NCBI RefSeq assembly: GCF_024506435.1
Contig: NZ_JANIET010000001.1
Span: forward strand, 2,232,001-2,296,000
DNA length: 64,000 nucleotides
DNA from: Pantoea trifolii
GTDB lineage: Bacteria > Pseudomonadota > Gammaproteobacteria > Enterobacterales > Enterobacteriaceae
Direction of reading: 5' to 3'
Below, piece after piece: positions 59,940 through 64,000 of this stretch (positions are counted from its first letter, which is position 1; each line of letters opens with the position of its first letter). Both the position numbers and the translations under genes were made by a program. The notes beneath the pieces are model-generated. The model ran no database searches. It had not been told where the DNA came from and saw only the letters and a program-made list of their open reading frames with translations.

Positions 59940-61649
59940 TTACTGCCCTTCTCGCTTCGCCTCATCACGCAATTCGCGACGCAAAATTTTGCCCACGTTG
60001 GTCTTCGGCAATTCGTCACGAAACTCGATAATCTTCGGCACTTTGTAGCCGGTGAGCTGGCGACGGCAGTGATCCAGCACCTCTTCTTTGGTCAGTGAGG
60101 GATCTTTCTTCACGATGCACACTTTAACCGCTTCGCCCGACAGATCGCTGGGAACGCCAATCGCCGCAGCTTCACGCACTTTTTCGTGCTGCATCAGCAC
60201 ATCTTCGATCTCGTTAGGATACACGTTAAAGCCTGACACCAGAATCATGTCTTTCTTACGATCGACGATGCGAATAAAGCCTTCGCTATCAACGGTAACA
60301 ATATCACCGGTATGCAGCCAGCCATTTTTCAGCATTTCATCGGTCGCATCGGCGCGCTGCCAGTAGCCAATCATCACCTGCGGACCGCGAATACACAACT
60401 CGCCCGGTTCGCCTGGCGCTACATCCTTGTCTTCATCATCAACTATGCGCACATCGGTGGACGGCACTGGCAAACCAATGCTGCCAGTGTGACAGGTAAT
60501 GTCATACGGATTCACTGACACCAGCGGCGAACATTCAGTCAGGCCGTAACCTTCCAGCAAATAGTGTCCGGTGAGTTTTTCCCAGCGCTCGGCGACTGCT
60601 TTTTGCACCGCCATGCCGCCGCCCGCTGACAGGCGCAGCGTGGAGAAATCGAGTTTATTGAAGTTGGCATCATTCAGCAGCGCATTGAACAAGGTGTTCA
60701 CGCCGGTGATGGCGGTAAACGGAAACTTGCTGAGCTCTTTGACAAAGCCGGGAATATCGCGCGGATTAGTAATCAGCAGGTTGGTGCCGCCAAGGTCAAG
60801 GAACAGCAGCCCGTTCACCGTCAGCGCAAAGATATGATAGAGCGGCAGCGCGGTCACCACTTGCTCTTTGCCCGGACGCAGCAGCTTGCCGTAAGTGGCT
60901 TTGGTCTGTTCCAGATTGGCCTGCATATTGCGGTGCGTCAGCATCGCGCCTTTGGCCACGCCAGTGGTGCCGCCGGTATATTGCAGGAAGGCGAGATCGT
61001 CATTGGTCACGGTTGGGCGTTGATAGGTCATCTGTTCGCCCTGCGACAAGGCGCTGCGGAACGGCACCGCGCCCGGCAGGTGGTATTTCGGCACCAGCTT
61101 TTTCACGTATTTCACGACGAAGTTTACCAGCGTGGCTTTCACTGGCGCCAGCTGATCGCCCATACGCGTTAACATCACATGCTTGATCGGCGTTTCGGCC
61201 ACCACTTTTTCCAGCGTGTGGGCAAAGTTCGAGACGATGACAATGGCGCTGGCACCGCTATCAACTAACTGATGCTTGAGTTCACGCGGCGTGTAGAGCG
61301 GATTGACGTTAACCACCACCATGCCAGCGCGCAATACGCCAAACAGCGCGACGGGATATTGCAGCAGGTTTGGCATCATCAGCGCCACGCGATCGCCCTG
61401 CTTCAAACCTAAACCTTGTTGCAGCCAGGCGGCAAAGGCGCGGCTCTGCTTTTCCAGCTGCCGGTAGGTCATCGGTTGGCCCATATTAATGAAAGCCACC
61501 TGATCGGCGTATTGCTCTGCTGCGTGCTCGAAAAGATCGACCAGAGAAGCGTATCGATCCGCATTAATTTCCGCAGGGACATCTGCCGGATAGCGTTTGA
61601 GCCAAACCTTATTCAAAGAATCACCCCGATAATCTTGTTGCGTAGCCAT
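59940..61649 (-). CDS. fadD: Long-chain acyl-CoA synthetase FadD
   Basis: The 569-residue protein matches FadD (E. coli 561). The AMP-binding signature [18 protein letters not shown] and the family motif [19 protein letters not shown] are present, and [20 protein letters not shown] is the C-terminal hinge. It activates long-chain fatty acids to acyl-CoA during uptake at the inner membrane. I chose the ATG at 61649 (MATQQDYRG), with GAGG upstream. A TTG nine codons on corresponds to the E. coli start. A FadR-like site lies 37 bp upstream. Confidence 0.95.
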   Translation of the reverse strand: MATQQDYRGDSLNKVWLKRYPADVPAEINADRYASLVDLFEHAAEQYADQVAFINMGQPMTYRQLEKQSRAFAAWLQQGLGLKQGDRVALMMPNLLQYPVALFGVLRAGMVVVNVNPLYTPRELKHQLVDSGASAIVIVSNFAHTLEKVVAETPIKHVMLTRMGDQLAPVKATLVNFVVKYVKKLVPKYHLPGAVPFRSALSQGEQMTYQRPTVTNDDLAFLQYTGGTTGVAKGAMLTHRNMQANLEQTKATYGKLLRPGKEQVVTALPLYHIFALTVNGLLFLDLGGTNLLITNPRDIPGFVKELSKFPFTAITGVNTLFNALLNDANFNKLDFSTLRLSAGGGMAVQKAVAERWEKLTGHYLLEGYGLTECSPLVSVNPYDITCHTGSIGLPVPSTDVRIVDDEDKDVAPGEPGELCIRGPQVMIGYWQRADATDEMLKNGWLHTGDIVTVDSEGFIRIVDRKKDMILVSGFNVYPNEIEDVLMQHEKVREAAAIGVPSDLSGEAVKVCIVKKDPSLTKEEVLDHCRRQLTGYKVPKIIEFRDELPKTNVGKILRRELRDEAKREGQ

Positions 61650-61685
61650 CGCCGCCTCGACAATCAATGTTGTTAACAATATTTT

Positions 61686-61702
61686 AACTGATTGTACCAG
61701 TT
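61686..61702 (-). promoter_or_regulatory. FadR-like operator upstream of fadD
   Basis: On the minus strand the 17-mer AACTGGTACAATCAGTT fits the FadR consensus AnCTGGTCnGACnnGTT with three mismatches at consensus positions. It lies 37 bases before the fadD start. fadD is a known FadR-repressed gene in E. coli. Confidence 0.7.
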
Positions 61703-61770
61703 TGCCTGTTTCGGCATTTTCAGGTTGCGAAGCGCATCACTAAATTTCGCGCATCGGTTGCGCGCCCAAT

Positions 61771-61804
61771 AAAAAGGCCCGTTCGCAAGCACCGCGACCG
61801 GGCC
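61771..61804 (-). terminator. yeaY terminator
   Basis: GGCCCG and CGGGCC form the base of a hairpin; on the minus strand it lies downstream of yeaY and ends in TTTTTATTG. Confidence 0.75.
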
Positions 61805-61824
61805 GTAAAATAGATTTTAAAACT

Positions 61825-62418
61825 TTATTCAGTAAGGATAGTTTGCACCTGCGCCGGCTGGCCAAGATTCATTCCCCAATACGGGTTGGGTCCCCAATAT
61901 CCCGGACGATGGCGCGTTGGGCCATACCAGATATACGGATCAATCGGCTGCGGCGGCGTCATCACCTGTTGCGTCAGATGCCAGCGCTGATAACCGCGCA
62001 CATCGATCACCACAAAATTGTAGCTGGCCTTACCAATATCCCCTTTCTCAATGCCTTTGATGTTGCCCAGCACCGTGATGTATTGGTTGTTCAAATCGAC
62101 CGGATCGACAAAGCCGCGGATGTCGGCAAAGATGCGGCCAACCGAGGCGGCACCCAAACGCGGACGCGCGCTCTCATCCAGCGGCTGGGTCGCAATTTCC
62201 ACGCGCGTTAAGCCGTTGAGATTGGTGACCTTCACCACTTTCCCGCCGAAGCGTGATTCCTGACCGACAAACAGTTGCGGCGCGTTCATCACGCGCAGTA
62301 AATCTTGCTGTGGAAGCTCAGAACTTCCTTTAATTGAATCTGGCACCGAAACACAGCCGCTGAGCAGCATTGCGCAGGCTAACAGAGCGCCAGACATCCC
62401 TTTACGACTTATTGGCAT
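61825..62418 (-). CDS. yeaY: Slp family outer-membrane lipoprotein YeaY
   Basis: The 197-residue protein matches YeaY (E. coli 193). The lipobox LLSGC gives a lipidated Cys22, with V at +2 so it is likely sorted to the outer membrane. The Slp domain includes [20 protein letters not shown] and [20 protein letters not shown]. The C-terminus is rich in Pro, Tyr and Trp. E. coli YeaY is a sigma-E dependent lipoprotein of unknown function. tsaB lies 60 bp upstream. Confidence 0.93.
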   Translation of the reverse strand: MPISRKGMSGALLACAMLLSGCVSVPDSIKGSSELPQQDLLRVMNAPQLFVGQESRFGGKVVKVTNLNGLTRVEIATQPLDESARPRLGAASVGRIFADIRGFVDPVDLNNQYITVLGNIKGIEKGDIGKASYNFVVIDVRGYQRWHLTQQVMTPPQPIDPYIWYGPTRHRPGYWGPNPYWGMNLGQPAQVQTILTE

Positions 62419-62478
62419 AGCACTTCTCCTGTTATTTCTCTGATTAGACTGAGCTCGCGAAGATAAGTTGCGCGCGAC

Positions 62479-63177
62479 TTAGCGGCCGGGCAACTTTTTC
62501 CATGCCACTTCATTGCGCAGATAAACCGGCTCGGCATTCTCTACCGCGACTGCTTCGTCACGTTGCCAGGCGCTGAGCGCCAGCGGCAGCATATCTTCGG
62601 CGGCAGGTAATAACACCTCTGAAGCAATAAGCTGCGCGCCTGGCGAGGTCAACAGATGCGGATAGGCTTGCCAGCCGGTGCCAACGGCAGTCCATTCGCC
62701 GCTTAATGCCGCAATACGTTCCTGTGCTACTTCGGGTTTGATCACCGCTTCGGTTTCCGCACCCAGCCATTCGCCGTTTTCGTCACGCTGATATTCAGCC
62801 CAATAGAGTTCGCCCATACGCGCGTCAATCGCCGCCAGCACGCGCGTCGCGCCGGTCAACCGCCACGCGCCCTGCGCCATGGTCGCTAATGAGGAGACGC
62901 CGATCATCGGCAGATTCGCGCCAAGTGCCAGCCCCTGAGCAATACCAATGCCGATACGCACACCGGTAAAACTGCCCGGACCCCGGCCAAACGCCAGCAC
63001 GTCAAGCGCGGTCAGCTCCAGCTGCTGCGCCTGCAACAGCTCCTGCACCAGCGGCAGAATACGTTGGGTATGATCGCGCGGGGCGATTTCAAAGCGGGCA
63101 TCAATCTGCTGCAGGTTTTGCAGCGCGGCAGAACAGGCTTCTGTCGCCGTGTCCAGGGCTAAAATTCGGGCGGACAT
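62479..63177 (-). CDS. tsaB: tRNA threonylcarbamoyladenosine biosynthesis protein TsaB
   Basis: The 232-residue protein matches TsaB/YeaZ (E. coli 231). It starts [17 protein letters not shown], an ASKHA-fold ATPase-like motif, and has [20 protein letters not shown]. With TsaD and TsaE it transfers the threonylcarbamoyl group to A37 of ANN-decoding tRNAs. It is essential in E. coli. It lies 53 bp after yoaA on the same strand. Confidence 0.95.
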   Translation of the reverse strand: MSARILALDTATEACSAALQNLQQIDARFEIAPRDHTQRILPLVQELLQAQQLELTALDVLAFGRGPGSFTGVRIGIGIAQGLALGANLPMIGVSSLATMAQGAWRLTGATRVLAAIDARMGELYWAEYQRDENGEWLGAETEAVIKPEVAQERIAALSGEWTAVGTGWQAYPHLLTSPGAQLIASEVLLPAAEDMLPLALSAWQRDEAVAVENAEPVYLRNEVAWKKLPGR

Positions 63178-63229
63178 AACAACCTCAGAGAGTCAAAATG
63201 GCGCGCATCTTATCACAGCCTGGCACAAA

Positions 63230-64000
63230 TTAGTGATCCGCAGGCTGACGGACAAATTCGATGGCGCGTGCAATATCGCGGGTGCGCGGCGTGGGCGGCA
63301 AACTGTTGAGGAACAGGCCGCCGTAAGGACGTGAAACCAGACGCTGATCGCAAATCACCAGCACACCGCGATCTTCCGTGTCACGAATCAAACGCCCCAC
63401 GCCCTGTTTCAGGGTGATCACCGCATCGGGCAATTGCACATCATTAAAGGGATCGCCGCCGCGCAGGCGACAATCTTCCATGCGGGCTTTGAGCAGCGGA
63501 TCTTCCGGTGAAGTAAACGGCAGCTTGTCGATGATCACCAGCGACAGCGCATCGCCGCGCACGTCGACACCTTCCCAGAAGCTGCTGGTTGCGACCAGCA
63601 GCGCGTTACCGGCTTCGAGGAACTGCTTCAGCAGCTGTCCTTTACTGGTCTCGCCCTGCAGCAGCACCGGCAAGGTCATCGAAGCACGAAACTCGATGGC
63701 TAACTCGCGCATCATCTTGTGCGAGGTGCAAAGGAAGAAGCAGCGGCCTTTGTTGGCATCAATCAGCGGCTTCATCATGCGCGCCAGCTGGCGCGCGCCG
63801 CCGGGATGATTGGGTTCCGGCATATTGCGCGGCACGCACAGCAGCGCTTGCTGAGTGTAATCGAATGGGCTGTCGAGAATCATGGTAGTGGCGTTATCCA
63901 CGCCAAGACGGCTGGAGAAATGGCTCATCTGCTCATTCACTGCCAGCGTGGCAGACGTGAAAATCCACGCCGCTTTGCGGTTATCCATCACTTCCCGGAA
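63230..64000 (-). CDS. yoaA: DNA helicase YoaA, C-terminal part (truncated by window edge)
   Basis: About 257 C-terminal residues of a XPD/DinG-like superfamily-2 helicase are present; E. coli YoaA has 636. Motifs seen are LLVATSSFWEGVDVRGDALS (motif V region) and LKQGVGRLIRDTEDRGV (motif VI with the Arg finger). YoaA in E. coli works with the HolC subunit in replication repair. The Fe-S and Walker motifs lie beyond the edge. Confidence 0.92.
   Translation of the reverse strand, partial: FREVMDNRKAAWIFTSATLAVNEQMSHFSSRLGVDNATTMILDSPFDYTQQALLCVPRNMPEPNHPGGARQLARMMKPLIDANKGRCFFLCTSHKMMRELAIEFRASMTLPVLLQGETSKGQLLKQFLEAGNALLVATSSFWEGVDVRGDALSLVIIDKLPFTSPEDPLLKARMEDCRLRGGDPFNDVQLPDAVITLKQGVGRLIRDTEDRGVLVICDQRLVSRPYGGLFLNSLPPTPRTRDIARAIEFVRQPADH

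Overview
The window is ordinary chromosomal DNA of an enterobacterium, most likely Pantoea or a close Erwiniaceae relative. Nearly every protein is a close, often full-length, counterpart of an Escherichia coli core gene. The order, however, differs from E. coli, and there are extra genes for UDP-sugars and exopolysaccharide. No phage, transposon, CRISPR array or rRNA was seen. Genes are densely packed and end in clear hairpin terminators. The genus is an inference from gene content and order; nothing in the sequence proves it.

Layout. 1-5.7 kb: the end of an unassigned gene, yciC-yciB-yciA, tonB (divergent, with a Fur-type operator), yciI, a 56-codon membrane protein gene, yciY, clsA, yciU. 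5.7-14.3 kb: oligopeptide permease oppABCDF with a second, tandem oppA-like gene, then ychE. 14.3-18.9 kb: adhE (with FNR and NarL/NarP-like sites), tdk, hns. 19-22.3 kb: a galU-ugd-uge unit making UDP-glucose, UDP-glucuronate and UDP-galacturonate. 22.5-26 kb: rssB, rssA, ychJ, purU. 26.1-26.35 kb: two identical tRNA-Tyr genes. 26.5-35.8 kb: xthA, ynjH, topB, selD, ydjA, sppA, ansA, pncA, yeaC, msrB. 36-43.5 kb: gapA, yeaD, yeaE, mipA, and yeaG-yeaH behind a sigma-54 type promoter. 43.7-51.3 kb: cvrA, an unassigned 77-residue protein gene, a WbaP-type sugar-phosphate transferase gene, an MFS drug transporter gene, dadX, dadA. 51.8-64 kb: ycgB (frameshifted), fadR, dsbB, ycgN, ycgM, ycgL, minCDE, rnd, fadD, yeaY, tsaB, and the 3' part of yoaA.

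How genes connect. The oppABCDF genes form one ABC importer, with a terminator-like hairpin between oppA and oppB. galU-ugd-uge and the WbaP-type transferase are plausible suppliers and initiator of acidic surface polysaccharide. The kinase YeaG, its partner YeaH and the SpoVR protein YcgB are commonly linked, and all three loci lie within 13 kb here. ycgB carries an extra A in a run of eight A residues that breaks its reading frame. fadR and a FadR-like operator at fadD are both present.

Nothing here amounts to a convincing new system. The points most worth a second look are the ycgB poly-A frameshift, the two small unassigned genes (3301-3471 and 45520-45753), the regulatory sites at adhE, yeaG, fadD and the WbaP-type gene, the missing nhaB between fadR and dsbB, and the paired OppA proteins.
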